Assembly (NCBI GenBank): GCA_943912855.1
Contig: CALTVC010000001.1
Coordinates: 248,001-312,000 of the forward strand
Direction of reading: 5' to 3'
Length of the DNA: 64,000 nucleotides
DNA from: an uncultured Flavobacterium sp.
Lineage (GTDB): Bacteria > Bacteroidota > Bacteroidia > Flavobacteriales > Flavobacteriaceae
The notes under the pieces are model-generated. The model saw only the letters and a list, made by a program, of their open reading frames with translations, had not been told where the DNA came from and ran no database searches. This document shows, in pieces, positions 8,612 through 17,792 of the stretch (the first letter of the stretch is position 1; every line of letters starts with the position of its first letter). Made by a program: the position numbers and the translations under genes.

Positions 8612-11600
8612 TTATTTCAGTTTCTTTTTCACTTCTACTTCGTGGTAGGCCTCAATAACGTCGTACTGTTGTATGTCGTTATAGTTTTTAATCTGCATAC
8701 CGCAGTCATAACCTTTAGACACCTCTTTAACGTCGTCTTTAAAGCGTTTAAGCGTAGCAAGTTCTCCGGTGTAAATAACCACACCTTCACGGATAAGCCT
8801 GATCCTTGAGTTACGGAATATCTTACCATCTGTAACCATACATCCTGCAATGCTACCCACTTTAGAAATCTTGAATACTTCACGGATTTCAGCAGAACCG
8901 GTAACTTCTTCCTTAAGTTCCGGAGAAAGCATACCTTCCATAGCATCTTTAAGGTCGTCAATGGCATCGTAAATAATAGAGTAGTTACGGATGTCAATTT
9001 CTTCCTTATCGGCAAGCTGTCTTGCATTTGGCATTGGCCTTACGTTAAAGCCTATGATAATAGCATCTGAAGCCGAAGCAAGAAGTACGTCAGATTCGGT
9101 AATAGCACCTACACCTTTATGTATGATGTTAACCTGTATTTCTTCTGTAGACAGTTTAAGGAACGAGTCTGAAAGCGCTTCAACCGAACCGTCCACGTCA
9201 CCTTTAAGGATAACGTTAAGCTCTTTAAACTGACCAAGTGCAATACGCCTTCCGATTTCGGCAAGGGTAATATGCCTTTGTGTACGTACACTCTGCTCAC
9301 GCATAAGTTGGGTACGCTTGGCAGCGATTTGTTTCGCTTCTCTTTCGTCTTCGTAAACGCTGAATTTATCACCCGCTGTAGGAGCGCCATCTAATCCTAG
9401 TATAGATATAGGTGTAGACGGACCAGCTTCTTTTATGTTATGGCCACGCTCATCTTGCATAGCCTTGATTTTACCATGGTGTTTACCGGCAAGTACATAG
9501 TCACCTACCCTTAGGGTACCGCCCTGTACAAGCACAGTAGATACATAACCACGACCTTTATCCAGGAATGCTTCCACTACAGTACCTACGGCAGCCTTAT
9601 CAGGGTTTGCAGTAAGCTCTAGTATTTCAGCCTCAAGAAGTACTTTTTCAAGAAGTTCTTTTACTCCAAGACCTGTTTTAGCCGAAATGTCATGCGACTG
9701 TATTTTACCACCCCAGTCTTCTACAAGGAGGTTCATACCGGCAAGCCTTTCTTTAATTTTCTCAGGATTTGCAGCCGGCTTATCTACCTTGTTTATCGCA
9801 AAGATAATAGGCACACCTGCAGCCTGCGCGTGGTTTATCGCTTCTTTGGTCTGAGGCATGATATCATCATCCGCAGCTACCACAATGATAGCAATATCTG
9901 TAACCTGGGCACCACGTGCACGCATAGCGGTAAACGCCTCGTGACCCGGTGTATCCAGGAACGTAATTTTCTGACCACCATCAAGCGTTACACCATAAGC
10001 ACCAATGTGCTGTGTTATACCACCCGATTCACCGGCAATTACGTTTGCTTTACGAATATAATCCAGAAGTGATGTTTTACCGTGGTCTACGTGACCCATT
10101 ACGGTAACGATAGGAGCGCGGTGTACAAGGTCTTCCGGCCTGTCTTCAATAACTTCTTTATTTTCTTCAATATCTGTGGTTATGAACTCTACTTTGTAGC
10201 CAAACTCATCAGCTACAATAGTAAGGGTTTCAGCATCCAGCCTCTGGTTCATGGTAACCATGATACCTAGCGACATACATGTACCAATAACCTTAGTAAT
10301 AGGCACATCCATCATGGTAGCAACTTCACCTACAGTTACAAACTCTGTAACTTTAATGGTTTTGCTTCCCTCTTCCATCATCCTTTGCTCATCATCAGTA
10401 CGCTGACGGTGAGAGTCACGCTTGTCCCTACGGTATTTGGCACCTTTAGATTTGTTGCCTTTACCCTGAAGTTTTTCAAGCGTTTCACGGATTTGGTTTT
10501 TAACTTCCTCATCGGTAGGCTCTACCTTGGCTACAATAGCAGGACGTCTTCCAAATTGGTTTCCGCCTTGTCCGCCTGGTCTGTTTCCACCTTGTCCGCC
10601 TGACCTGTTACCGCCCGGTCCACCTGGTCTGTTTCCTCCCGGTCCACTCGGTCTGTTACCACCTTGTCCGCCTGGCCTGTTACCGCCCTGGTTAGCGCCA
10701 CCCTGTTGTGCACCACCTTGCCCCTGAGGGTTGTTAGTGTTAGGAGTAATACGGTTACGCTTTTTCTTATCGGCGTTGTTATTATTACCACCCTGGCCTG
10801 CACCACCTGGCCTTTGGTTGTTATCCTTACGGAAATCTTCCTTCTTCTTTTTCGGTTTATCGAATTGAGAAAGGTCGATTTTCTGACCTGTAAAGGTAGT
10901 TCCGCTAAGTTTTTGGTATTGTGTTTCTATTTTTACAGGAGCGGCTTCTTCTGCAGATTGTGCCGGAGCAGAAGCTTGTTCTTGCGGTTGTTCCTGCTTT
11001 GGTTTTTCTGCCACAGGAGCAGGAGCAGCTTCTGTTTTAGGTTGTTGCGGAGCCGGAGTTGTTTCCTGCTTAGGAGCAGGAACTTCTGCTTTTGGCGCTT
11101 CCTTTACAGGAGCAGGAGCTTCTGCAGGTTTTTCGGCCTGTACCGGAGCTTGTTTAGGCTCTTCGGCTTTAGGAGCGGCCGGTGCTGGTGCCGGAGCCGG
11201 TTTCTCGGCTTGTGGCTGTACCTGCGGTTGCGCTGGCTTTTCGGCATTGTCTGAAGATGCCGGTGCCTGAGCAGGTTCAGATTTTTTAGTAGTAAGGTCT
11301 ATTTTACCTACGGCCACGGGACCACTAAGCGATGCGCGTGCGCGAATCACTTCTTGCTGCTGCCTAAGCTTTTCGTCTTCCTGCCTCTTTTTTTCCTCAA
11401 GCTCACGCTCTTTTTCTTTGCGAAGCGCTTCCTTCTCCTTGCGCTTTTCCTCGCTTACCTCTAATGAGGCGGCTTTATTGCTTTGGTCGGCAGAAAATTG
11501 TTTCACCAGGACATTATGCTCCGCGCCGGATATCTTGGCATTAGGGCTCGATTCTATAACGTGGCCTTTCTCTTTAAGAAAGTCCACTGCCCTGTCCAGC

Positions 11601-11656
11601 GAAATGTTTAATTCCCTTAAAACTTTGTTTAATCTTATTGATCTTTCTTCAGACAT
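8612..11656 (-). CDS. infB: translation initiation factor IF-2
   Basis: IF-2, the GTPase that brings initiator tRNA to the 30S subunit and promotes subunit joining. 1014 residues, long even for the family. Residues 1-50 form an IF2N-like module, followed by a Glu/Lys-rich helix, an Ala/Pro/Lys-rich linker (about 115-250), a Gly/Asn/Pro-rich tract (about 290-370) that includes five 24-bp repeat units, a second IF2N module (about 435-485), then the G domain with GHVDHGKT near 519-526, DTPGH and NKVD, and domains II-IV. It ends the rimP-nusA-infB operon, a universal arrangement, 70 bp after nusA. The linkers are low complexity but in frame; no break is visible. Confidence 0.98.
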   Translation of the reverse strand: MSEERSIRLNKVLRELNISLDRAVDFLKEKGHVIESSPNAKISGAEHNVLVKQFSADQSNKAASLEVSEEKRKEKEALRKEKERELEEKKRQEDEKLRQQQEVIRARASLSGPVAVGKIDLTTKKSEPAQAPASSDNAEKPAQPQVQPQAEKPAPAPAPAAPKAEEPKQAPVQAEKPAEAPAPVKEAPKAEVPAPKQETTPAPQQPKTEAAPAPVAEKPKQEQPQEQASAPAQSAEEAAPVKIETQYQKLSGTTFTGQKIDLSQFDKPKKKKEDFRKDNNQRPGGAGQGGNNNNADKKKRNRITPNTNNPQGQGGAQQGGANQGGNRPGGQGGNRPSGPGGNRPGGPGGNRSGGQGGNRPGGQGGNQFGRRPAIVAKVEPTDEEVKNQIRETLEKLQGKGNKSKGAKYRRDKRDSHRQRTDDEQRMMEEGSKTIKVTEFVTVGEVATMMDVPITKVIGTCMSLGIMVTMNQRLDAETLTIVADEFGYKVEFITTDIEENKEVIEDRPEDLVHRAPIVTVMGHVDHGKTSLLDYIRKANVIAGESGGITQHIGAYGVTLDGGQKITFLDTPGHEAFTAMRARGAQVTDIAIIVVAADDDIMPQTKEAINHAQAAGVPIIFAINKVDKPAANPEKIKERLAGMNLLVEDWGGKIQSHDISAKTGLGVKELLEKVLLEAEILELTANPDKAAVGTVVEAFLDKGRGYVSTVLVQGGTLRVGDYVLAGKHHGKIKAMQDERGHNIKEAGPSTPISILGLDGAPTAGDKFSVYEDEREAKQIAAKRTQLMREQSVRTQRHITLAEIGRRIALGQFKELNVILKGDVDGSVEALSDSFLKLSTEEIQVNIIHKGVGAITESDVLLASASDAIIIGFNVRPMPNARQLADKEEIDIRNYSIIYDAIDDLKDAMEGMLSPELKEEVTGSAEIREVFKISKVGSIAGCMVTDGKIFRNSRIRLIREGVVIYTGELATLKRFKDDVKEVSKGYDCGMQIKNYNDIQQYDVIEAYHEVEVKKKLK
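10563..10682 (-). repeat. five 24-bp tandem repeats inside infB
   Basis: Units start at 10563, 10587, 10611, 10635 and 10659, each encoding an 8-residue GGNRPGGQ-like unit (about residues 325-365 of IF-2). Units differ at 2-6 bases, so this is an aged minisatellite whose copy number could vary between strains. Confidence 0.9.
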
Positions 11657-11726
11657 AAATTTTTATTACGTTATCGTCGGTGCGTTGTGTTGTATGCTGT
11701 TTAAGCAGGTTTAGTTGTTGTTAGCA

Positions 11727-12968
11727 CTAGTCTTCAAACTCATCCTTCAGGATTCTTACCACCTCTAAGATGGTTTCTTCCTCAAGGTCTGTCCTTCTTA
11801 CAAGGTCCTGAACATCTTGTTTCAGTACACTACGGGCAGTATCAAGGCCTATCTTGGCAAACTCACTGATAATCCACTCGTCTATTTCGTCAGAGAATTC
11901 TGTTAGTTCTACATCTTCCTCCTCAGCAAGGTTACCCTCACGGATTACATCAAGTTCAAAACCTGTCAGTTGTCCGGCAAGCTTAATGTTATGCCCGCCA
12001 CGACCTATGGCTTTAGATACTTCTTCCAGCTTCAGGAACACATCTGCCCTATTGTTAGCCTCATCTATTTTTATAGACGAAACTTTGGCAGGACTAAGTG
12101 CTCTTGATATAAATAGCTGTGTATTTGTAGTATAGTTAATAACATCTATGTTCTCGTTACCAAGCTCACGAACAATGCCATGGATACGGCTACCCTTCAT
12201 ACCCACACAGGCACCTACAGGATCTATCCTGTCGTCGTAAGAATCTACAGCTACTTTTGCTTTTTCGCCCGGTATCCTTACTACTTTTTTAATCGTGATA
12301 AGTCCGTCAAACACTTCAGGAATTTCCTGTTCAAATAATTTTTCAAGGAATTTTTCCGATGTACGAGACATGATAATTTGTGGCTTGTTACCTTTCAGCT
12401 CCACGTTTTCTATGATACCACGTACGTTATCTCCTTTACGGAAAAAGTCAGACGGAATTTGTTTTTCTTTAGGAAGAACAATTTCATTACCTTCATCATC
12501 CACCAAAATTACGGCTTTTGGCCTTACGTGGTGCACTTCGGCAGTATAAATATCTCCTATAATATCCTTAAATTGCTTATAAAGATTGGTATTATCGTGC
12601 TCGTGTATCTTAGAAATAAGGTTTTGACGCAGCGCAAGGATAGCCCTACGACCTAACTGAATAAGTTTCACTTCTTCAGACACCTCTTCACCTACCTCAA
12701 AGTCAGGCTCTATTTTACGGGCTTCCGTAAGCGAAATCTCAGAGTTAGAATCTTCAACCTCACCATCGGCAACCACCACGCGGTTCCTCCATATCTCCAT
12801 ATCTCCTTTATCAGGGTTGATGATGATGTCAAAGTTGTCATCAGACCCGTACTTTTTCTTAAGAGCGTTCCTGAATACATCTTCCAGGATGGCCATAAGG
12901 GTAACGCGATCTATGAGCTTATCATCCTTAAACTCTGAAAACGAATCTATCAATGCCAGGTTTTCCAT
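11727..12968 (-). CDS. nusA: transcription termination/antitermination factor NusA
   Basis: RNA-polymerase-associated factor that modulates pausing, termination and antitermination. 413 residues: N-terminal RNAP-binding domain (1-125), S1 domain (about 130-200, with LPKEKQIPSDFFRKGD), KH1 with GMKGSRIHGIVREL near 260, and KH2 with AIGRGGHNIKLAGQL near 325. The C-terminal acidic repeats of E. coli NusA are absent, as usual in Bacteroidota; the end is an EED-rich tail. It lies 18 bp after rimP and 70 bp before infB. Confidence 0.98.
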   Translation of the reverse strand: MENLALIDSFSEFKDDKLIDRVTLMAILEDVFRNALKKKYGSDDNFDIIINPDKGDMEIWRNRVVVADGEVEDSNSEISLTEARKIEPDFEVGEEVSEEVKLIQLGRRAILALRQNLISKIHEHDNTNLYKQFKDIIGDIYTAEVHHVRPKAVILVDDEGNEIVLPKEKQIPSDFFRKGDNVRGIIENVELKGNKPQIIMSRTSEKFLEKLFEQEIPEVFDGLITIKKVVRIPGEKAKVAVDSYDDRIDPVGACVGMKGSRIHGIVRELGNENIDVINYTTNTQLFISRALSPAKVSSIKIDEANNRADVFLKLEEVSKAIGRGGHNIKLAGQLTGFELDVIREGNLAEEEDVELTEFSDEIDEWIISEFAKIGLDTARSVLKQDVQDLVRRTDLEEETILEVVRILKDEFED

Positions 12969-12986
12969 GCCTACGTGTTTATTTTT

Positions 12987-13451
12987 TTAAAATTTTATTA
13001 CAACAACTGCTTGTTTTATATCACCATAAGGTATCTCTAACCTTTTGGCTACGGTTTCTTTACCCTTACCTATTTTTTTAGGTTCGCGGGCAGTCCATTC
13101 CAGTATAGCTACCTCATCTGTAGCATCTACCAGCGGTGCTTCGGTTTCACCTTCGGCAGTTTTAACCAAAAGCGTACGGCCTATGTTCTTTTTATACTGC
13201 CTTGGCAGTGTTAGCGGGCTTGCAGCACCAGCCGAAGCCACTTCCAGCGCAAAATCCTCTTCCTCACGGTCCAGGTTATGCTCCACGGCACGACTCATAT
13301 TTATGCAATCCTGAAGGGTAACACCGTTGTCACCATCTATGGTAAGCATAATTTTATTGTCTGTACCTACTGTAAGATCTATCAGAAAAAGATCTGTATA
13401 TTCTTCCAGTGCGGCCGCCACAAGAGCCTCTACTTTATCTTTTAATGCCAT
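12987..13451 (-). CDS. rimP: ribosome maturation factor RimP
   Basis: RimP assists maturation of the 30S subunit. 154 residues with an N-terminal alpha/beta domain (LFLIDLTVGTDNKIMLTIDGD), the DCINMSRAVEHNLDREEEDFALEVASAG stretch (about 47-75 in parts) and a C-terminal SH3-like domain with NIGRTLLVKT. First gene of rimP-nusA-infB. Between its promoter and its start lies a GC-rich hairpin with a T-run, described separately, which could regulate the whole operon. Confidence 0.96.
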   Translation of the reverse strand: MALKDKVEALVAAALEEYTDLFLIDLTVGTDNKIMLTIDGDNGVTLQDCINMSRAVEHNLDREEEDFALEVASAGAASPLTLPRQYKKNIGRTLLVKTAEGETEAPLVDATDEVAILEWTAREPKKIGKGKETVAKRLEIPYGDIKQAVVVIKF

Positions 13452-13455
13452 AACT

Positions 13456-13486
13456 TGTATAAAAAGAGGGGACTCCCTGCCCCCTC
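13456..13486 (-). promoter_or_regulatory. leader hairpin with U-run before rimP (possible attenuator)
   Basis: On the minus strand GAGGGG (13486-13481), a 9-nt loop, CCCCTC (13471-13466), then TTTTT, ending about 10 nt before the rimP ATG. It has the form of an intrinsic terminator inside a leader of about 57 nt. The same RNA would also hold the ribosome-binding region close to the stem. Regulation by NusA itself is an inference. Confidence 0.55.
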
Positions 13487-13514
13487 ATCATTTATGATTT
13501 AATAAATAACAGCG

Positions 13515-13522
13515 CAAATATA
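13515..13522 (-). promoter_or_regulatory. -7 element of rimP-nusA-infB
   Basis: Minus-strand TATATTTG, an exact TAnnTTTG. Transcription would begin near 13508. Confidence 0.65.
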
Positions 13523-13628
13523 CACATATTTTTTATATCTTGAAAATCATTGGTTAATGTAAAATTAATTCTTACCTTTCCACTGTTTATAATAGCAACC
13601 AAAACATTTTTTAACAGCACCATTTATT

Positions 13629-14456
13629 ATGAAAAGAATCCTTGTACCGACAGATTTTTCTAAACACGCCGAGTACGCACTTAAAGTAGCCGCAAAAATA
13701 GCCCGTGAAAACAACGGCGAAATTTATCTGTTACACCTTCTGGATTTACCACACCAGGAAAGCGACGCTGTTGTAGCCGGAGCTGAGATACCTGAGATAG
13801 CTTTCTTCCTGAAAAAAGCCAAAGAACGTTTTGACGACATAAAATCATCTGATTTCCTTGAAGGCATTCCTGTAGACGGATCTATACTTTTTGACAGCGC
13901 CTTTGACGGCATTGTAAAAACCGCTAAAAAGCACGAAACAGACCTTATTGTTATGGGTTCTCACGGTGCCAGCGGATTTAAAGAAATGTTCATAGGCTCT
14001 AACACTGAAAAAGTGGTTCGCCTTTCAGACATTCCTGTACTGGTTATTAAAAAAGAAGAAGCAGACTTTAACCCTACTAACTTTGTATTTGCGTCTAACT
14101 TTAGCGATGAGATTAAAAAACCATTTGCACAGGTAGTAGACTTTGCAAACAGCTTTAAAGCAAAACTGCACTTACTATACGTAAATACACCAAGCGACTT
14201 TAAATCTACGCACGCTGCCGAAAAAATCATCAACGATTTTGCAGCAGGCTTTACCATAGATAACGGGTTTACCGTAAACATTTATAACGATGTTAACGTA
14301 GAGAAAGGCATACTGCACTTTAGCAACAGCATTAATGCCGACCTTGTAGGCATGAGCACACATGGTCGTCAGGGACTTGCACACTTCTTTAACGGAAGCA
14401 TAAGCGAAGACCTTGTAAACCACGCAGTACGCCCGGTGGTTACTTTTAAGATCTAA
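13629..14456 (+). CDS. universal stress protein, two tandem UspA domains
   Basis: A 275-residue cytoplasmic protein with two UspA domains (about 1-145 and 150-275). The first has the complete nucleotide-binding signature GSHGASGFKEMFIGS (G-x2-G-x9-G-S) after a DLIVMGS strand. The second has STHGRQGLAHFFNGS, in which the first glycine is replaced by serine, so ATP binding there may be weaker. Tandem USPs are common in Bacteroidota and are linked to stress and starvation survival; no specific partner is visible. It is monocistronic, divergent from rimP and closed by its own terminator. Confidence 0.93.
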   Translation: MKRILVPTDFSKHAEYALKVAAKIARENNGEIYLLHLLDLPHQESDAVVAGAEIPEIAFFLKKAKERFDDIKSSDFLEGIPVDGSILFDSAFDGIVKTAKKHETDLIVMGSHGASGFKEMFIGSNTEKVVRLSDIPVLVIKKEEADFNPTNFVFASNFSDEIKKPFAQVVDFANSFKAKLHLLYVNTPSDFKSTHAAEKIINDFAAGFTIDNGFTVNIYNDVNVEKGILHFSNSINADLVGMSTHGRQGLAHFFNGSISEDLVNHAVRPVVTFKI

Positions 14457-14484
14457 TTCTATTTCTTACTATCTTATATATCAG

Positions 14485-14512
14485 ACCCTGCCTTACGGCG
14501 GGGTTTTGTTTT
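14485..14512 (+). terminator. terminator of the universal stress gene
   Basis: ACCCTGCC (14485-14492), TTAC loop, GGCGGGGT (14497-14504) with one T-G pair, then a T-rich run. Confidence 0.8.
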
Positions 14513-14595
14513 AATATCTATCCCGAAAACTCAACTACGAGGTTATTCCCAACTATCGAATTACTTACCTTTATAAAAGCAAAACCACTCACCAC

Positions 14596-15297
14596 ATGAA
14601 AAAATTGCTTGTATCCCTACTCCTACTTTGTTTTCTAATTAGCTTCGCCCAGACGACATATCATTTTAACAAGATGCTCACGTATGAATACACAGAATAC
14701 CAAAGACCTCAAAAAAACCATATACGAATATATCTTATCAACTCACTTGACAATAGCTTTTTCGCTTATTTAGATAATAAAGGACAGGAATACCAAATCA
14801 CATTTGTGCACCAAGATATATTGTATGCCCAGACCTCTTTACATAAAACAGCTTTAATCAACGGAGATATTCGTCTAAATTGCGATTCTATATCAAACTA
14901 CCAAAATCCCTACAAATACCAGACTAGAAATTATGACTTCACACCTGTAAAAGACACCCTAGTAAACAACAAAAACTATAAATATTACTACATACGTCAC
15001 AATAAGCCTAAAATGGCAATAAAGAAGAAAGCAGGTAGATTGTTATACATCATAAACACAGAAAACAGTAGTCTACCCTTACTCACTTACCCAACAGCGT
15101 TTGAAGAATGGAAATTAAACCGAAACATTCCCAACGGAATTATTGAAGAAATACATTTTTACAATTATAAAGGAGAACACATTACCACAGAACGCCTCAT
15201 TAAATCTGAAAACGTTCATAAAACAATTTTCACACCCGATTGCTCCACAAAAACAATAACCACTACAAGCACACGCATTATAAACACACGCCATTAA
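14596..15297 (+). CDS. secreted protein of unknown function
   Basis: A 233-residue protein with a clear signal peptide (MKKLLVSLLLLCFLISFAQ, cleavage after about residue 19) and no T9SS sorting domain, so it is probably periplasmic or outer-membrane associated. The mature protein is rich in Tyr, Asn, Lys and Thr and likely all-beta; I do not recognise a family. Its DNA is more AT-rich, with more AAA/ATA codons, than the flanking housekeeping genes, which hints at a fast-evolving or acquired gene. A TACCTTTA sequence (14567-14574), one mismatch from the -7 consensus, lies just upstream. Confidence 0.75.
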   Translation: MKKLLVSLLLLCFLISFAQTTYHFNKMLTYEYTEYQRPQKNHIRIYLINSLDNSFFAYLDNKGQEYQITFVHQDILYAQTSLHKTALINGDIRLNCDSISNYQNPYKYQTRNYDFTPVKDTLVNNKNYKYYYIRHNKPKMAIKKKAGRLLYIINTENSSLPLLTYPTAFEEWKLNRNIPNGIIEEIHFYNYKGEHITTERLIKSENVHKTIFTPDCSTKTITTTSTRIINTRH

Positions 15298-15304
15298 AAA
15301 CAAA

Positions 15305-15326
15305 AAAGACCGCTAAAACGGTCTTT
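15305..15326. terminator. bidirectional terminator
   Basis: AAAGACCG (15305-15312), CTAAAA loop, CGGTCTTT (15319-15326), between convergent genes; A-run on one side, T/A-rich on the other. Confidence 0.85.
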
Positions 15327-15329
15327 AAA

Positions 15330-15935
15330 TTATTTATGTTTCTTTAATGCTTCCGCTACTTTTTCAGCTACGGTTTCGTCGAGTTTCTTAGTCTTTAGTT
15401 CCAGAATTTCGGTTTTAATATCCAACTCAGCACTCTTACGTCGCATCTCCAGCATATTACTCACTTGCCGTGCCAGTATTTGCAAAGCTTCCATCTGTGC
15501 ATCGGTTAGGTGGCGTGGCACCAGGTCTATAACACAAAACGAACCTATACCGTAACCATCATGGCTTTTTAGCGGTATGCCCGCATAGAAAACAACTTCA
15601 GGGGCACCGGTTACAAAAGGGTTATCCTTAAAACGGTCGTCCAATCGGGAATCTTCTACTATAAAAGGCTGATCTGGCGTTATAATGGCATGCGAACAAA
15701 ACGAATGCTGACGGTGCGTTTCCTCGGCATCCATCCCCTGAATCGACTTAAACCACTGCCTGTCTTTATCCACAAAGCTAATGAGAGCCATAGGCGTATT
15801 GCATATAATAGCAGCAAGGCGCGTTAAATCATCATACTCCTGCTCCTTAAAGGTATCCAATATATCATACTGGCGTAAAGCCTTTAGGCGCTTCTCATCA
15901 TAATCACCGGTAAGTCCGTGGTATTTTACACTCAT
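15330..15935 (-). CDS. GAF-domain protein
   Basis: A 201-residue cytoplasmic protein. After an N-terminal RLKALRQYDILDT motif, a GAF domain spans about 30-165, with MALISFVDKDRQWFKS, HSFCSHAI, YAGIPLKSHDGYGIGSFCVID. This sub-type (RLxAL..ILDT then GAF with a conserved FC..AI) is often at the front of diguanylate cyclases or histidine kinases, but here it stands alone, followed only by a short charged helix (about 165-201), probably a coiled coil. It might act as a small-molecule or redox sensor for a partner encoded elsewhere. No operon partner. Confidence 0.85.
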   Translation of the reverse strand: MSVKYHGLTGDYDEKRLKALRQYDILDTFKEQEYDDLTRLAAIICNTPMALISFVDKDRQWFKSIQGMDAEETHRQHSFCSHAIITPDQPFIVEDSRLDDRFKDNPFVTGAPEVVFYAGIPLKSHDGYGIGSFCVIDLVPRHLTDAQMEALQILARQVSNMLEMRRKSAELDIKTEILELKTKKLDETVAEKVAEALKKHK

Positions 15936-15979
15936 GTTTCAAACGTAATAAAAAAAATCTATCGCGTAAACAAAACCGA

Positions 15980-16141
15980 TTAACTATTTATGCAACCATT
16001 ACTTTTTGGCGTTTCTTTTACAGGCTCTACCTGCGACAAAGATATACGACAACGCCTGTTACAACCATAACGATGCACCGGGCTACAACTTGCCAATACA
16101 CCCAAACCTACCAAAAGCAACAACACATACTTCCTTTTCAT
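15980..16141 (-). CDS. tiny lipoprotein
   Basis: About 53 residues from the ATG at 16141, starting MKRKYVLLLLVGLGVLASC with a lipobox LASC, followed by a short mature chain with several Cys and Arg (YGCNRRCR) and ending NGCINS. A reading that begins at 16177 adds 12 residues, but the lipoprotein signal begins at the internal methionine, so I prefer 16141. Small Cys-bearing lipoproteins of this size are widespread in Flavobacteriia with unknown role. Confidence 0.65.
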   Translation of the reverse strand: MKRKYVLLLLVGLGVLASCSPVHRYGCNRRCRISLSQVEPVKETPKSNGCINS

Positions 16142-16219
16142 CATCTTACTCATAATAAATGTTTTACAACCACACATTAAGCAAAGCTAATGCCAAATTT
16201 AATATGCTTCTGTTAAAGT

Positions 16220-17752
16220 TTATGCCACACTGCCATCCTCTACCTGCATTGCCTTTAACTGCTCTAAATAGGTACGCTCGTTACTAAGGCGTGGTATTTT
16301 GTGCTGACCTCCCAGCTTGTCGCGTTCCTTAAGCCAGTCGTAGAACAACCTTGGGCGTGCCACGTTAAGCACCAGCTTGTTTAGCGTCATGTTATTGTAA
16401 CGTTTGGCTTCGTAGTCGCTGTTTACGGTTTGTAATGCTAAATCGAGCGCATCTCTAAACGCTTCCACGTCTATTGGTACCGCCTTAAACTCTACAATCC
16501 ATTCGTGAGCACCTTTTTCTTTACCCTCCATAAACACGGGAGCAACGGTATAATCAAGCACCTCAACACCGGTTTGCTCACAAGCTTTTGCCAAAGCCTT
16601 ATCGGTATTCTCTACCATCAGTTCCTCGCCAAACACATTTATATGATGCTTGGTACGCCCCGTAACACGTATGCGGTGCGGATCCAGGCTGGTAAACCTT
16701 ACAGTATCACCCACCAGGTAGCGCCATAAACCGGCATTGGTAGTAATTACTACGGCGTAATTTTTTTCAAGCTCTACCTCGGCAAGCGGAATTACACGCT
16801 GCCTGTCGGTCCCGAAACCATCCATAGGAATGAATTCGTAAAAAATACCGTAGTCCAGCATAAGGAGCATATCCTTACTATAGTTGCTGTCCTGTATGGC
16901 AAAGAACCCTTCAGAGGCATTGTAAATTTCGTAATATTTAAAATCGCCTTTCGGTATCAGGTTAGCATACTGCCTGCGGTACGGTTCAAAGCTTACCCCT
17001 CCGTGAAAATACACCTCAAGGTTTGGCCACACCTCCAGCAGGTTTTGTTTGCCAGTAGTTTCCAGAACACGGTTCATGAGTACCATCATCCAGCTGGGAA
17101 CACCAGCAAAGCTGGTTACATTTTCGTTTATCGTTTCGTTTACTATCGCTGCGAGCTTGGTTTCCCATTCTCCCATAAGCGATACCCTATTGCTCGGCGT
17201 ACTGCTAAACTCTACCCAGAAAGGCAAATTATCTATCAGTATAGCCGAAAGGTCTCCAAAGATACTGTTGTTATCTTCGTACAATTGCTTGCTTCCGCCC
17301 AAACGCAGGCTCTTGCCGGTGAACAGCTGTGATTCTTCGTTATTGTTCAGGTACAGGCACAGCATATCCTTGCCTGCTTTATAATGGCAGTCTTCCAGCG
17401 CTTCGGGGCTCACGGGGATGAACTTACTCTTGGCATTGGTTGTACCACTACTCTTGGCAAACCATTTTATTTGTGTAGGCCAAAAAATATTTTGCTCGCC
17501 ACGGCGCGTTTGCTCTATGAGGGGCTCCAGGTCTTCGTAAGTAGAAATGGGTACCCTTTCGGCAAAAGCACGGTAACTTAGTATAGATGAAAATTCGTAT
17601 CGGGCGCCTATAAAGGTATCTTTAGCAGTATCTAAAAGACTCATAAGCAGCTCCTGCTGTACCTCATTAGGGTATTTCAGGAAAAGTTCCATATCATGAA
17701 TACGCTTTTTTAGCACCCATGTTACTATGGAATTAATAATTGGCAAGGCCAT
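16220..17752 (-). CDS. GH3-family acyl-adenylating protein
   Basis: A 510-residue cytoplasmic protein of the GH3 auxin-responsive promoter family, part of the ANL (acyl-adenylate) superfamily. In plants such enzymes join amino acids to acids through an adenylate; the bacterial substrate is unknown. Visible landmarks are KWFAKSSGTTNAKSKFIPVS (phosphate-binding loop, about 95-114), YHGGVSFEPYR, YNASEGFFAIQD and a C-terminal domain with TGRTKHHINVFGEELMVEN. Length fits the bacterial family. It is divergent from the DUF2797 gene, with only about 40 bp between the starts; the pairing is common in Flavobacteriia. Confidence 0.92.
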   Translation of the reverse strand: MALPIINSIVTWVLKKRIHDMELFLKYPNEVQQELLMSLLDTAKDTFIGARYEFSSILSYRAFAERVPISTYEDLEPLIEQTRRGEQNIFWPTQIKWFAKSSGTTNAKSKFIPVSPEALEDCHYKAGKDMLCLYLNNNEESQLFTGKSLRLGGSKQLYEDNNSIFGDLSAILIDNLPFWVEFSSTPSNRVSLMGEWETKLAAIVNETINENVTSFAGVPSWMMVLMNRVLETTGKQNLLEVWPNLEVYFHGGVSFEPYRRQYANLIPKGDFKYYEIYNASEGFFAIQDSNYSKDMLLMLDYGIFYEFIPMDGFGTDRQRVIPLAEVELEKNYAVVITTNAGLWRYLVGDTVRFTSLDPHRIRVTGRTKHHINVFGEELMVENTDKALAKACEQTGVEVLDYTVAPVFMEGKEKGAHEWIVEFKAVPIDVEAFRDALDLALQTVNSDYEAKRYNNMTLNKLVLNVARPRLFYDWLKERDKLGGQHKIPRLSNERTYLEQLKAMQVEDGSVA

Positions 17753-17792
17753 ATTTTATATCTTTATTGCCTTAAAAATAGTGATTTTTTAC

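Noticed and set aside
10664..11254. 196-codon frame antisense to infB
   Set aside because: A shadow of the Ala/Pro/Lys-rich linker, full of Arg/Phe/Leu; no start signals.
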